Source: Paraspadella gotoi (Eukaryota; Chaetognatha). From it: DNA of 64,000 nucleotides. The stretch is from assembly GCA_051294375.1 (NCBI GenBank), contig CM119269.1, forward strand, positions 4,122,557-4,186,556. Direction: 5' to 3'. The notes below the pieces were generated by a model. It searched no databases, was not told the origin of the DNA, and saw only the letters and a list, made by a program, of their open reading frames with translations. The position numbers were made by a program, and so were the translations under genes. Of this stretch, positions 49,438-60,794 are shown piece after piece; position 1 is the first letter of the stretch; each line of letters starts with the position of its first letter.

Positions 49438-51156
49438 TCAATTGCACTCCACTTTTGAGTTTTCATCGAATCGAAGGAGAGAAACGTCTTTAGTTTCATT
49501 TCTTTCTTCTTCTTCTTCTTTTTCTTCTTCTTCTTCTCCTCCTTCCTCCCCTTCCGCCTCTTCCTCCTTCCTCCCTTTCGTCTTCTCATCCTTCGCACTT
49601 TTTTCGTCTCCCATCGTCTTCGTCCTCCCGAGAGGAAACTCCTCTTCCTCTTCCTCCTCCTCCCTCCGCCAAGGAGGAAGCGTGACGCGAAGCTTGGCTC
49701 GAAGTCCGCGATCGAAGCACGGGCACCCGCAACGGGCGCCGCAGTCGCTTCCTCGAGCGCCGGAGGAGAGAGGGAAGGAACCTTTGCGGTTCCAGTCGAC
49801 GAGATCTGCCAAAATTTTGGTTAGGATTTTTTACTTCTAATGATTTATTATACATATTGTATTATACATTACTATTACTAAGTATCAAAGTATCAAAACA
49901 ACAGCCGTTCTGTGGAAGCACAACAGTTCCCTCTATTTCATCATCCACCCCCAACAACAATACACACCCGCAAATTCTATCAAAAGCCGATTGGCGATCG
50001 ATTTGTCGACGTTTTGATGCAGCAGCGCCACCGCCAGCCGCAGATCGTCCACGTCGCAGCGGCCGCTGTCCCCGCTACCGCTGCTACCTCCGCCGCCGCC
50101 CCCGGAGCGGCTGAGAGCATCGACGAGCCGGTCCAGTCGACGCCGGCGCGCCGTTCGAGGCGCCACGAGACGCCGGGCCAGGAGGAGATCGGCGCGAAAT
50201 TGGTGGCGCCAAAACCGGAAGTGGGCGCGGAGGAGGAAGAGGAGGAGGAAGAGGGAGAGGAGGATGTCGAGGCAGAGGAGGACGAGAGAGAGGGAGCGAG
50301 TGGGGAAGACGCATCGGAGGGGAGCTTGGGAAATTGTTAATAATTATGTCTGGTTAATAGTGGTTATTTATCGATCTCTCTTTGTAATGACGACAGTATC
50401 GGCGATCAAAAGCGAAAATAAAGTGATTTTTAAAATTATTTTGCCTTTAACGTTACGCTCCAGAATACTTTAAACTCTGGTGGTCCCATCACCACAGATG
50501 GATTAAAGCTGTATCTTTCGCAGTGCCTCAGTGGTTCAGTGGACTAATGCACCATCCCAATGTGCATCCCTGGTTCGAGCCCTGAGGTTGTCATGTAGAA
50601 AGTGGGATGGACCGGGTAACCCGCCTGTAGGCATGGGCCTACTGCCAGATCCAAAGCTCTGGACTACATGAACATGCTGTCTCGCTGTCGCCACGAGGTG
50701 ACACCGCTGCGGGTGTGGCGCCCTGTAAAACCAGCCTCTTCAAAACTACTTTAACACTCGGCTTACCATCACCCATGGCGCCAGAGAGAGTTGGAGTGCA
50801 GTATCCCAAGTGACGCCCAACACGGCCGCCGCCTACACCTTCGTCGTTGCCGACTATTCCACGAAGAAGCGCGAGTCCAACGACGAAGGAGATCGTTGTC
50901 GTCGTCGCCTTGACGACCAGTTGCGTCCGGATGTAAGAGTCGGCGATAGAAAATCCGCGGAATCTGGTGAAGCGAGTTTGAACGAAAGATCGAAGGTTGG
51001 ATGGAGAGATTGAGGCTGGAGGGAAGAGGGAGGTTTGGAGTAATGGGTTGTGAGAAAGTGGGAAACCTGAGAAAGGGGCAAAGGTAAATTCGAAAGTATG
51101 TAATGCAAAGAGAAAAGAAATAAAAATGGAAAAAAGAAAGAAAATTAAAGAACGAG

Positions 51157-51211
<55 letters not shown>

Positions 51212-51661
51212 AAACAAAGCCAGCAAAATAGGCCATAACCAAGCAAGCTGCAAGCGCCCAGAGAGTCAGATGATCCAACCTGCTCCCATCGACGCCGCCT
51301 CCTTCAACATCGGCGTCAATTCTCCCCACGCCACCGCAAACCACATCCAAGACGACGCCAACCCTGCAAGCGCCTCTACTATAAAAAGGTGAGGCAGGTA
51401 AGTCGCGTGATCGAATCTCGGCGCGGAATCCGGCGTCGCGGCGAAAGAGTTTCGGGCGCGGCAGAGGGTGGTAAGGAAATGGACGGAAGCGGCGTCGCTG
51501 AAGTTGAAAGAGGACGACGACGCGACGCCGCAGAGAACGGGACTCTCCAGCCGCGCTCCGACGAGCAGAGCAGCGAAACAGAGTCGCGTCCAGAGGGCGA
51601 GTCGTCGAAAGAGTCGGTCAGCGGGGAAGTCGACGTCGGGAGAAGAATCCAAAGAAAACAT
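49438..51661 (-). CDS. Multi-pass membrane protein with acidic C-terminal tail, 4 exons
   Basis: Exons 51280-51661, 50767-51015, 49968-50324 and 49438-49805 have GT-AG borders and agree in phase at all three junctions, giving 451 aa. The start MFSLDSSPDVDFP follows an A-rich Kozak-like context. Hydrophobic segments: LALWTRLCFAALLVGARL, LPHLFIVEALAGLASSWMWF, TTISFVVGLALLRGIVG and LCLDILLSLFLLLFLLRA, about four TM helices. After the last come a basic stretch (ARRRRLDRLV), a glycine run, the segment DVDDLRLAVALLHQNVD, a Cys cluster and a long Glu/Lys tail ending KVECN. I do not recognise the family. Plus-strand ORFs over exons 3 and 4 are open too but give low-complexity acidic or basic peptides; phase agreement and TM helices favour the minus strand. 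A (GAAA)n tract lies in intron 1. Confidence 0.58.
50515..50730 (+). repeat. tRNA-derived SINE-like repeat, second family
   Basis: Box A-like TGGTTCAGTGG and box B-like GGTTCGAGCCC lie within a tRNA-like fold whose ends CCTCAG and CTGAGG pair. A body with CGCCTGTAGGCATGGGCCTA follows. It lies in intron 2 of the multi-pass membrane protein gene. Confidence 0.6.
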
Positions 51662-52091
51662 TTTTGGTAATTTATTCTCTTGCAAAACATAATTTTCCCG
51701 GCAATTGTTTTTTTTTTTTTCAAAGTAAAATCGGTCGCCCCCTCCCTTGAATTTACTAGAATCGTTTGTTCTTGTGCGAAGCTTCACGTTTTTCGAGAGC
51801 GCACAGTAATTAAAATATAGCGCTTTATCACAGAAAATAAATGAAAGAGTGATACATACGATTTAATTCGTAATTATAAAGAGACAGTGTCAGTGAACAT
51901 TAATTTTTCTACCTTTCACGATGTGTGAAACTTTTAGAGCAAAACACGTTCAATTTTTTTATATGATTTGACTTCTTATCTTTGACTAGTTTTTTTTTTA
52001 TCTTTTTTTTTTTGAGAGAATGATATCAAAAGTGTTAACGACCGAAAAAAAGGTTTAATAGAAAAAATCTCGAGTAGAAGAAAAACCGGCG

Positions 52092-52155
52092 AAAAGTGGA
52101 GGCGATAAAAACTGGTTCAAAGCCGAAGGTCGCGGGTTCGAATCTCCCGTCTTTC
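52092..52155 (+). repeat. tRNA-like fragment
   Basis: GCGGGTTCGAATCTCCCG forms a T-arm with a box B, and a weak box A-like stretch lies before it. No convincing anticodon arm was seen. Either a decayed tRNA or a SINE head. Confidence 0.3.
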
Positions 52156-52581
52156 AGTCGACTTTTGTGGAAGTAATTGAGTCGGCGTTTTATTTACCGT
52201 TAGCGGCGGCTGAGTGATAAAGTTTCGCCGCTCCTTTACTTTCTATTTTCTATTTTTATTTTACTTTTTTGAGGTTTGTTTAGATATCAAATCAATACTT
52301 ATTTACAAGTTCTATTATTAAAGAAAATAGAATGAACTTATATATTCACAAAATGCTCTTATGATTATAATTTGAAAAAAAAAATATTATGTTCTTTGTT
52401 TAGTTCCGTAGCAGCCTTTTTCCCCCCCGATTGGAAAATGTTATATCGGTCGAAGATAATACGACTAATTAGGTCAAAGATCAGGAACCGAAAACGGAGC
52501 GAGACAAACCCTGACGATCAGCCTTCGCTAAAAACAGTTCTACATTCAACATGTTGATCGTCTGTCCTTTTTCTTTTTCTA

Positions 52582-52780
52582 GTCAGCTGGAATCTTGAGG
52601 AGGAAGATGGCACGAAGGAGGAAGCTCATGAGGAGGAGGAGGAGGAGGTGGAGGATTGGAGGAAAGAAGGAAAGAAGCCGAAAGCTTTGGCGCTCTATTC
52701 GTCTTTAGTCGGAATGCGGAAAAGCAAAAGAAAAACAAAAGTCAATTCACCATTTTTTAAAAAATTTATTATTCAATAAT
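52582..52780 (+). CDS. Possible terminal exon, acidic
   Basis: A strong acceptor (CTTTTTCTAG) is followed by an open frame: SWNLEEEDGTKEEAHEEEEE, then DWRKEGKKPKALALYSSLVG and a basic end before TAA. Upstream exons are not identified. Low complexity makes a chance ORF quite possible. Confidence 0.22.
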
Positions 52781-53029
52781 TGTTCATAATCAAACAAAAC
52801 TAAAAGAAAAGGAATGCGTCGTTATTTCTATATAAGCGTAGTTTGAGTTAGAAATAGTAATTCAACATTTCGCCAATGATTTTTTTTTCCCCAAAATTAA
52901 ATTTGAATTAATTAAATAAGAACAAATAACCCTATTGACAATTTTCGAAATCTCGTTGCAACTCGGAAGTTATAAATACACATATTTTACAAGAATGGTC
53001 ACAAAGGAGACTAGACAAGCATCGTCGAA

Positions 53030-55227
53030 TCACGTGCTCAGCGTCTGCTGATCTTCGGGGATGACGCGGCGACGTCGAACAAGAAGAGCGCCGACGATGA
53101 AGACGATGATGAGGGCAAGGACGCCGACGAGGACTCCGAGGCCGATGACGAGCGAATTGGACCACTTGGAGGCGTGGTCTTTGCCGTCGTCGTCCTTGTT
53201 GGGAACACTTTCGGATGTCGCCTCGCAATAACGTCCTGGAAGATGGAGAGAAATTTGGTTGAAAGACAAATATTACTATTGACTCATTTCGAGGAAAAAT
53301 CATATAGAATTTTGATAAGAAACTGTGTTAAATCTATAAAAAATAAATATCTAGCCTGGTTTGTTCGGATCCCCGAGGTCTTTGTATCCCGGTTTGCAAT
53401 CGCATGTGAACGACAAAAGTTCCTCTTTGCAACGAGCGTGAATGTGACAATCGTTTTCATTGTACAACGAACAGTAGGGAAATTCTGGAATGTCACGTTT
53501 GGTTAACTTTTTTTAAAAATAAAGAAATAGATTTTTATCCTAAAGAACTGAGAACAAAGGAAAATTGTGAATCGATGCAAGATAATAAGGTTTGTTTACG
53601 TGAGATTTGAATCGAGTCGAGATCGATTGCAAGAGAATTAGCGATTCTCAGCGAAGCCTTGACTTCGTCCATGAGCCCTTTCATTCCCAACACGCTGTTT
53701 CTTACTGTCTTCACCACGTTAACTCTGGAAAATAAAAAAAAAAAATATTTGTTTACAATTATTTAATCATATCTTTTGATTTTGATTCCAGGATTGTTTT
53801 TTTTCATTTCGTCATTACTTAAAGCTGATGGTAGTTCCTTCTTTCAAAGAGAGAACCTCCACTGATAGCGAAGCGTCCAAAATTAGTCGGAAGAGATTTT
53901 TCAACTGCAAACGAATCAAAAGCGTCGCTAAATTAATTATATCAGACAAGACAAAACCACGTGTACATCGTCATTGAAAGATAAAAGTACTTGATGGCCA
54001 AACCACATGTCCAAAAGCACAATTCCACTATTTTATTTTTAACACGCTACTTAACAAAATATTGTTTTATACAAAAATCACAACCCAAACGACTTACTAT
54101 GAAATCTTATAAAATGACCAACTCCTCACCTCCGCCTGAACAGTGGCCACGGTCGCTTTGTACTCGTCCGATTGAGTGTCGTCCCACTTGGGTGAGTAAG
54201 CGAGCTTCTTGGACAGAGCTCGACCGTTGAAGGACGACTTGATACTGCAGACGCCCGCCGACTCCATGCGGCCTCTCGGGCAGCGACAAGCGTAGGATCC
54301 GACGGCGTTGACGCACTCGAAGGATGTGGCGCAGGGATTTTGGGAACATTCGTTGACATCTTAAAAAAATTAAAAATTATTAAAGAAAAGTCAAAAACTA
54401 TTAGAAAAAAGGAATTAAAAAAAAAAAGCTTTTTTCAACTGCTACAATATGCTAATGAGATTGTGTAACTCAATTTTTATTTGATATAAACCAAGGAGTA
54501 TCAAGCCAAGTAGCCACCAAAAGCAAATCGGATCGGAGACTGGGGCGATCTCCGCGGAAATGGAATCCCCGAATCATGATTGGTCAAGCAGGGAACCGGA
54601 ATCGACCATTCAGCTTGCAGGATCATATGAACTGTCAATTTTACCCACTTCGCCGATCCTCTTTCTTAGCTATAAATAGACATAGCTTGTTTTCGTTTCA
54701 GTAGCATTGAACAAGACTCCTGCGAATAACGTCTCATCCTGATTTCGCCCCTAGAAATCCATGAGTTTTTCCCTAATGTGGTGGCAGCGGTGGGATTCGA
54801 ACCCACGCCTCCGAAGAGACTGGTATATTTTTGGAATATATTTTTAAAAATAATATTTGGAATATATTTTTAATAATAATCCCTTCCTCCTCCTAAAATC
54901 TCTCAAAGAAACCGACCTTCGCAAGACGTCTTCTCACGCGGCGTCCAATCCGTCCTCGTCTCGTAGACGATGAGCTCCGACTCTTTGACCACCGACTCCT
55001 CGCATTCCAAAGTGGCGGGACCTTTGAGATCGAAGCCCTGGTCGCAGCGGACGGTCGCTTTGGACCCCACGTTGAGACCGTCGTTGGGGGTGGTGGTTCC
55101 GTGGGCGACGGAAGGCGGCGACGAGCAGCTGCGGCGATGCTCCACTTGGAAGCGAATGGAGACGGATTCCGTCGACTCTTCCAGGGATCTGGAAGAGGGA
55201 ATGTTTTATGTCATAAGAATTGAAGCT

Positions 55228-55309
<82 letters not shown>

Positions 55310-57935
55310 CACTCCATACCAACCTTTTCCTTCGACTCTGACAGCCTCGAGTGCACTTGTTGGCGCCGAAGTCTTTTTTGAGAAGAAGCTCGTGACAAAG
55401 GCTGACGACGCACTTGATGGTGAGCAGACCTTTGTTGGTGGCCTGGGAGTTTCCGGCCCACTGGAAGGCGATCATCTCAAAGTGTCCGTTGCTGTAGACG
55501 CCGTTGCTCGCCGTCACCGCTTTTGTCGTCCCTTGCAGTACGCTGAGAAGAAATAATCGTAATTTGAAATATCAACTTAAGGTATCAACCAATCAATCAA
55601 TAAGAAATTATCTAAATTTACCTTTTGTAGGGATCCCGGAAGCAATTTTCCGCCGTAATTATTGATGCAGAATCTCCACCGTCGGACACAATCTGTATTT
55701 TTAAACGAGAAAACAAGAATTCATCGAGACAATAAACTTTGTGAACCAAAAGAATCGATGAATCACTGACGTCGACTGTGTGAAAAGCCGCGTGAATTCC
55801 AACTGCAACGTTCTTGAATGAGATGCGGATTCGTTCGCCGAGCAGAACGGATGTGGGTGTGACCCAAGCTGAGTTGCGCCACACCTCGAGCCTGCGGATG
55901 ATTAATGATAAATGATAAATGATAAATGATTGAGAAACTTTTACCGAAAAAGGCACGCGGAAAATTTAACGCGAAGCACTTTCTTATTTTTAAAATTAAA
56001 CAAACTGGTAAATTAATTAATTTTTACCGGCATAACTTATGACAAAAGTTAAGTCTTTTAAAGAAATATTTTAATGATGGCTCTTACTTGAGATCGACTT
56101 TGAGCTTGACGTCAACATGGTGGGTTCTTTTCTCTACGTAAACAGACGCCTGCACCATAGTTTCTCCCTTGTACTCGCAACTGAAACAGCAGGGAAATTA
56201 ATTTGTAATTTGAACAAAAGTACATCGCGCGATTTCTAAAGGATTTTTATGGCAACAGACGTGATGGCTGTGATGCCTGAGATGCCCATTGGGATGGGTC
56301 ATCTCACGGTTGGCTTTGGGGGCTTCCGACCCTCAGTGTCGCCTCCAGTCACTGGCGCGGTTACCCTATCTGTTTGCTTACGGAGCAACTCAAGGTATAA
56401 GTCACTTTTCGATCGTCAGTCGGTCAGTCGTTGGAAAATCCCACTTACGTTTTAAATGCTCAAAACCCAAGTAATATTGCATCAATATGGATAATACTTG
56501 AGCATACATGCATAAATTGCATGTTTTATACTTCATACTTTCATACTTCACGTGAAATTAAATCATATCAAGGTCAACAATTTTAACTTAAGTAATAATT
56601 AATCAAAATACTATTAAATACTTTTCAGAGAGATGAAGTATTATTATTGCTGCTTGTACAATCTTTCATACTTGGTAGTCACGTCATCGTCTGCAAATTA
56701 ACGTTTGTATATAACGAAATCGACTCGGCGCAACACCTTCCAACTTATCGGCTTTTGTGATGGAACATATATTTTTTTAAATTAAAAGTTACTCATATGG
56801 TGGACTAATATCCACCAACCGTTCATCAGCGGACTTTGGCGCAGGAGGCAAGTCATTCGCCTCCCAACACAGAGGTCCGGGGTTCTAACCCGGTGGTCGC
56901 CTAGCAGTTAAGAGGGACGGGGCGCTTAACTCGCCTGTCACACCGTGTTACACTCTGATCCGAAGCTCAGGGACTGCTTATATTGAACGGTTCTGTCACT
57001 GACTCATAACGATTATTAATGTCTCTTCACTCACACGAGATCGTAGTCCCTCTTGATTTTCATCGGGACTCCAGCGGAATGACCCACGTCGCTCCGGTTG
57101 ATGTTGTTGTTGTAGCCTTGAATCATCTCGTCCAGGATTTCCCGTACGGTTGTGTTGCCGGTGACGTTCATCGATCCGTAGGTGTCGTTGATGTGTCGGT
57201 AGAATTTGTCGGCAATCTCGGCTGCCGGGACGACGCGATTGTAGCCGCCGCTGCCGTAGACGATGCCCGTTACTTGAGACTTGGCCGAGGCGACGACGTC
57301 GGCGAGACCCAACCGTCCGCCGATGGAGATGGTGGCGTTGGCGAAGCGTTGGTGGAAGAACTCCTCGAGATTCTTGGAGACACGGTCGACGATCGGTTGG
57401 AAGAGACGAAGGAGATCCTTCGTTTGATCTTTGAAGCCGGTGGAGTTGAGACAGTCGGAGCCGAAGAGCAGAGAGAGTTTGGCATCGTAGTGAAAGTATT
57501 GTTTGGGTGGGGAAGCCCAGTGATCCGACGGTTTCGTTTTGATTTCCTTGGAGGAAAAGTAAATATAAGGTAAGTTTGCATCATGCGTTATACGTTATAA
57601 TGAGATAACGTCGAGCCAATTAGTCAATAGTCATCGCGACATGGTGTTTTTTTTTTTAACCGACTGGCGGCTGAGCGATAAATTCAACTGTTAAACATTT
57701 TTCGATAATTTCAGTCTTCCTTCAGAATCAAGTTCAACTACAAATTTCACGTAAATTCATGCCAGTCGCACACCGTACTCACCATGTTGGCACACTCGTT
57801 CGTCTCAACCCAGAAGCGAACGAAATCGTAGTTGGTCTCGTTCGCGGTTCCGGTCGGCCGGAATTCCGGCTTCCATCTGTCCGGCTCTCGGCCGTGAGTT
57901 CTCGTCGCGTTGAGTTCGTTATTGAATTCGGTTTT
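53030..57935 (-). CDS. Gene C: ZP paralog, exons 4-15, 5' exons absent
   Basis: Exons in consistent phase: 57783-57935, 57035-57546, 56088-56180, 55771-55891, 55622-55692, 55324-55542, 54917-55188, 54130-54359, 53819-53904, 53600-53724, 53356-53484, 53030-53235; 738 codons plus TGA. Parts: NxT/S-rich N-terminal region, ZP-C (CEYKGET, LLGERIRISF, CVVSLC, KCTRGC), furin-type RRKR, CCP (CSSPPSV to KTSCEG), cbEGF (DVNECSQNPC, GSYACRC), SEA-like segment, EGF (CSLYNENDC, CDCKPGY), TM (LVIGLGVLVGVLALIIVFIV), tail RRRRVIPEDQQTLST. It is far more divergent than A is from B. The Cys of the usual FRECR motif is replaced (FHTVD), and a Cys appears two codons after AE in the next exon (ENCF). One intron appears to start with GC. 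No exons 1-3 were found between 57.9 and 64 kb. Confidence 0.82.
54480..54823 (+). mobile_element. LTR-like fragment joined to a 45-nt tRNA-Leu complement
   Basis: A TATAAATA at 54671 lies in non-coding sequence that ends at 54778. It is followed directly by TGGTGGCAGCGGTGGGATTC and onward to 54823, the complement of a tRNA-Leu 3' end that includes the CCA tail, T arm and variable arm and stops next to the anticodon stem. CCA is added after transcription, so the match fits an LTR retrotransposon primer-binding site or a reverse-transcribed tRNA, not a tRNA gene. It lies in the gene C intron between the CCP and EGF exons. Confidence 0.5.
55231..55304 (+). repeat. (CT)n tract in a gene C intron
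   Basis: A pure dinucleotide tract between the furin-site exon and the CCP exon. Other CT or GA tracts lie at 20712-20772, 46732-46795, 47550-47735 and 51160-51212 (GAAA). Confidence 0.85.
56800..57030 (+). repeat. tRNA-derived SINE-like repeat
   Basis: Box A-like TGGCGCAGGAGG at 56837 and box B-like GGTTCTAACCC at 56881, followed by a conserved body ending ATAACGATTATTAATGTCTC. Related copies lie at 46040-46265 and 34780-34920. This one fills the gene C intron after exon 5, up to the splice donor. Confidence 0.65.
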
Positions 57936-57984
57936 CTGAGATCGAGGGAGATGAAACAAATTAAACGACGAACATCGAACATTT

Positions 57985-59655
57985 AATATTTAGAACTTGA
58001 TATGAACAAAAGTTAACATTTATGGAAAGACGGACATGTTTCGACTTTTTTGCGAGTCTTCGTCAGCGCTCAAAATAGATTTTTCGGTGTCTCTATATTC
58101 GAAAGCAATAAAAAAAAAAGGAAAACACATAATAAGATTTTAATTATCAAGTGCGTTTAGCCACTGTTCACTATTCAATAAATCTGCATATTAAAGAAAA
58201 GTGATTTGCCTTAAAACTTAAAAGTAAAGGACAAAAACTCTTGACTTTTGTATGTAAATTAAAAACCAAGAAAAAAAAACCGTCCGTCTTTCTCTCTCTA
58301 GAGAGAGAGGGGGGGGGAATGAGGTGGGGAGCAAGGGGTCTATATGATACGGAGAACCGCTTTTTTTTTTCCTTTTAAAGCTTCAATCGTCGATCGTAGA
58401 GAATCTAGTCTCTAACGTCACCGACGCTTGATGTCGAATTAGATCGTCTCTCTGTTTCGTCCGTCACGTGATATTAAAAGACAAAGGATTTAAGGTTCTT
58501 TTTTATGAATTAACTTCAAATTAAACCTGGATGAAATTAAAATCGTTACTTAAAATTGGTAAACAAAAACAGAATCATGAATAGTAAATTCAAATTAAAT
58601 TAAACTTGGTATTTCTTAAATAAAGATCCTGTATTGAACGCTTTTGTTTAAACATTTTTAAATCAATCTTTAACGATTAACTTTATTTGTTATCAGGAAT
58701 CAAAAATGGCAGTAAGTTTTAATTCTAATCATTGAATGCCGGGAAAAAATCAAAATATCCATATCGTAAAAGCGTTTGTACTATATACAATTTTACGTTT
58801 TGTTTACAAAAATAAATATCGTTATTATCGTAAAGCGATACATGACGAACCCGTCAAATCGTTAATATCGCTTGCCTCCTTGCACGCTTTAAAAAAGTAC
58901 AAGAACATAGAAATATAAAAATTACATCAGATTTAACTTTTGATTTGAGCACGTCTGTTTTGTACTAAATTTCAGATATAAACAGTAAACGCCTGTGCAA
59001 ACTCAGATTAGCGTTCTCGCCGTTTGATTATATCGTAGCGTGTTTTATCCGAAATATAATTAAATCGTTTGGAATACAAAAAAACAATTTTGACAATTGA
59101 TGTTCCAAATTAGCCGACTTTTGTTTCTGCTTTTCCCATCTCCCAATTTTTCTCGAATTCCCAGTTGTATTTTTTTTTCCGCCAACGAGAAACAGTAAAC
59201 ACGTCTGCGTGATTTGTTTACACGACTGACACTTCGATCGATACATTTCGCTGACCCCCGTCCCGAAATGTCGGACTCAATGCTTATCGGAATTAGGAGA
59301 TTCAATGTCTATTTAAACTATGAACGATTCTCCCTTTAATATTCATAATACGAAGTTTAAATTTTCTTGAATATTCTTATTTCCCAATGATTTGCGCAAA
59401 CTCAAAATCTAAATCTCATTTGATAATATTTTGTTTGCCCTCGATTAAAATAAATTGACAATGACTTCCATTTATTATTTAAAAAAAATAATTCTTTTTT
59501 ACGAAAATGACATATATCTGAATTTTTGTCGATCTTTACAGCTGCCCTCCTTCCAGACCAAATAGCATTTCCAAATTCTAGGTGTTTGTCAAATTCAACC
59601 TTATTTATAAAGTTATAACTCAAAATTTAACAATCTACCATCCCTCATCTCCTCG
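57985..59655. other. Spacer between gene C exon 4 and the lectin exons
   Basis: Apart from the hammerhead-like core at 58.03 kb, no confident gene was found. A 15-nt segment ending ATGGCA/GTAAGT near 58710, flanked by TTATCAG, could be a tiny first exon of the lectin, but nothing else supports it. Confidence 0.3.
58033..58066 (-). ncRNA. Hammerhead ribozyme-like core
   Basis: On the minus strand: CTGACGA, stem II GACT/AGTC, GAAACATGTC, then CGTC, which can pair with GCG before the core as helix I. It lies upstream of gene C exon 4. No (CT)n tract is adjacent, so this may be a solo or older copy. Confidence 0.58.
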
Positions 59656-59660
59656 TTAAG

Positions 59661-60121
59661 GTTTGAGTCAGTACCGAATCTGGACTTCGGGAAACGACCT
59701 GGCGTTGGAGAACGACTGGCGTTGGGCGGCGCCCGGAAATCCCAGGATGACTTACTTCAATTGGAGTCCGGGTAAGGAACCCCTGGGAAAAAATAAACTA
59801 AGCTCACATCGAAAGATCTCTTGAATCGCAACCACGGGTCATCATTGTCCCTAAAGCCAAATTATTAACAGTTCGGACAGTTTTTTTTCGTATTTTCTGT
59901 TATTTTTCGGTCTATGTAGTTAATTTTGGTTTTCTGTCCTAGTCCGTCTAATTTTATAACTGAAGATTAAACCTCAACTAACAAAATCTATTACAGGCGA
60001 ACCGAACAACGACGTCGGATTCGAACATTGCATCGAACTCATCTACAACACAAACTTCAAAATGAACGACATGCAATGCAGAACCATGAACCCTTTTGTC
60101 TGCGAAATGTACATGGCGTGA
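59661..60121 (+). CDS. C-type lectin domain, C-terminal half (last two exons)
   Basis: Exons 59661-59771 and 59997-60121 join at phase 1 and end with TGA. The product reads YRIWTSGNDLALENDWRW, then YFNWSPGEPNND, EHCIELIY, KMNDMQC and FVCEMYMA. This is the second half of a C-type lectin fold: W-x-W, the GEPN calcium/sugar loop of the mannose type, and the last two conserved Cys pairs. The usual WND is MND here, so Asn and Asp are kept. Upstream exons with the first half of the fold and any signal peptide were not identified in 57.98-59.66 kb. An AATAAA at 60552 is a possible polyadenylation signal. Confidence 0.85.
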
Positions 60122-60794
60122 ATAGGCGTTACATGACATGGCATGGTGTGCGACCTTACCTAAATCGGGACGTTAAAGTTTAAAGTATTTTTTGTCCTCC
60201 AAAGTTTCCTCATTTGGAAAGGTATCGTTACAGTTCGCTAACAGGGAGCCACGTTTAATTTATTGCTGCAATAATTGTAAGTGTGCAATGATACGAAGCC
60301 TTTCTAATTCTATTTCATTCCAAATTCTCTCCGTTTAACCGAAAATCGTTGTAAATTTATTTTCTTTGTACAATTTAGTTATACATGTAGAGGTTTTTTT
60401 TGGTTTAAAATCTGCGAAAGAGCTGAATGTGTGTAAATATTTCGAACCTAGCCATTTTATTTTCTCGGCCTCAAAGTAATTAACATTTTTTTTTCAAATT
60501 CACGAATTTATTGTTCTTTTGTCGTCGTAAAAAACTTCGTATTCATTATTCAATAAACAAAATACAATGCTAGGCACAGATTTTAAAACCACAAAACGAG
60601 AAGTTAAATACAGTAATACTAATAGGTTATTCAAGCAAGGCAGCTAGTGAGACAAACTGAATAAATAACATGAAATTTATCAACAAAATGTTCAGTGAGT
60701 AACAGTCAGAAATTGATAGAGAGAGATTGCGAGAATCAATGCCATTGTTCTTGAAGAAAAACGATTATTCAATTTTCACTGTCATTGTTTATCG

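Noticed and set aside
49442-49840. Ser-rich plus-strand ORF
   Set aside because: Complement of the acidic tail of the multi-pass membrane protein; low complexity.
49912-50340. Plus-strand ORF with a long Glu run (142 codons)
   Set aside because: It overlaps minus exon 3 of the multi-pass protein, which joins its neighbours in phase and encodes a TM helix. The plus ORF has no splice partners.
54779-54823. tRNA-Leu gene
   Set aside because: Only the 3' half is present, in minus orientation and with CCA encoded; there is no D arm or anticodon arm.
57019-57573. Plus-strand ORF of 184 codons
   Set aside because: Shadow of gene C exon 5, which has splice borders and the phase pattern of its paralogs.
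58736-58918. Small plus-strand ORF starting MPGKNQNIH
   Set aside because: AT-driven composition, no splice or promoter support and no recognisable family.
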